A stretch of DNA of 5,191 nucleotides from CAZRNB01 sp964601355 (lineage in GTDB: Bacteria > Planctomycetota > Phycisphaerae > Sedimentisphaerales > Anaerobacaceae), in contig CAZRNB010000166.1 in assembly GCA_964601355.1 (NCBI GenBank), positions 1 to 5,191 on the forward strand, written 5' to 3'. Shown here in pieces: positions 5,115 through 5,191 of the stretch. Numbering within the stretch: position 1 is the stretch's first letter; each line of letters begins with the position of its first letter. The notes beneath the pieces were generated by a model. The model was not told where the DNA came from, did not search any database, and was given only the letters and a program-made list of their open reading frames with translations. A program made the position numbers and the translations under genes.

Positions 5115-5191
5115 TTAAAGGTTATCTAAATCCTTGCTAATATCATATTCTTGTTCAAAGTCTTCTTCAAAAGGAGGGTTTATTTCAACAA
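5115..5191 (-). CDS. C-terminal end of an unidentified protein, truncated by the window
   Basis: Reading the minus strand from the window edge gives the final 24 complete residues VEINPPFEEDFEQEYDISKD plus LDNL, then a TAA stop at 5117-5115. The peptide is acidic (Glu/Asp-rich), hydrophilic and has no low-complexity repeats, which looks like a genuine protein tail rather than chance translation. The other two minus-strand frames are closed by stops next to the edge. The gene would be convergent with the HEPN-like gene. Nothing can be said of its function from this fragment. Confidence 0.5.
   Translation of the reverse strand, partial: VEINPPFEEDFEQEYDISKDLDNL

Noticed and set aside
5020..5118. 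32-codon frame starting MTEKEANDTIQNCIEG on the plus strand
   Set aside because: The protein-like sequence is tempting, but the ribosome binding site is weak (AAGGAC). The frame lies in the purine-rich tract and overlaps the stop of the better supported minus-strand gene end.

Overview
This looks like a bacterial chromosome fragment. Gene content is ordinary at the left end and accessory-like in the middle and right. A metagenome-type lineage such as Planctomycetota or a relative is possible, given moderate GC, abundant short dispersed repeats and an OPT transporter. That is an impression only; no marker gene settles the taxonomy.

Left block (1-2226, moderate GC). A 5'-truncated OPT-family oligopeptide transporter is open from base 1 to the TAG at 1678-1680. 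Twelve bases later comes a small protein with two membrane helices and a helical tail, probably in the same transcription unit. The stop codon of the second gene lies inside the left arm of a nested inverted repeat (2215-2378).

Repeat-rich gap (2227-2736). I see no convincing gene here. It holds the nested palindrome, a stretch without coding signal, and a strong hairpin (2666-2702) whose sequence recurs twice further along.

Middle block (2737-3659). Two small genes have nearly identical leaders around an AAGGAGAGG ribosome binding site. The first encodes a visibly AT-rich, membrane-anchored extracytoplasmic protein of unknown function. The second encodes a two-helix inner-membrane protein with a charged tail.

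Right block (3660-5191). After another copy of the hairpin repeat comes an AT-rich gene for a 288-residue helical protein. It has an R-x4-H motif in a context that resembles HEPN-domain proteins. Beyond it lie about 410 bases of structured and repetitive non-coding DNA: a three-arm foldable segment, a third partial copy of the repeat, a small ATTCCTGC hairpin repeat and a purine-rich tract. The window ends in the C-terminal codons of a convergent minus-strand gene (5115-5191).

The left pair probably imports peptides or metal chelates. The three genes between 2737 and 4701 have no assignable shared pathway. Their AT-richness and repeat boundaries suggest an accessory island, with the HEPN-like protein the best candidate for a defence or toxin-type role, though that is inference.
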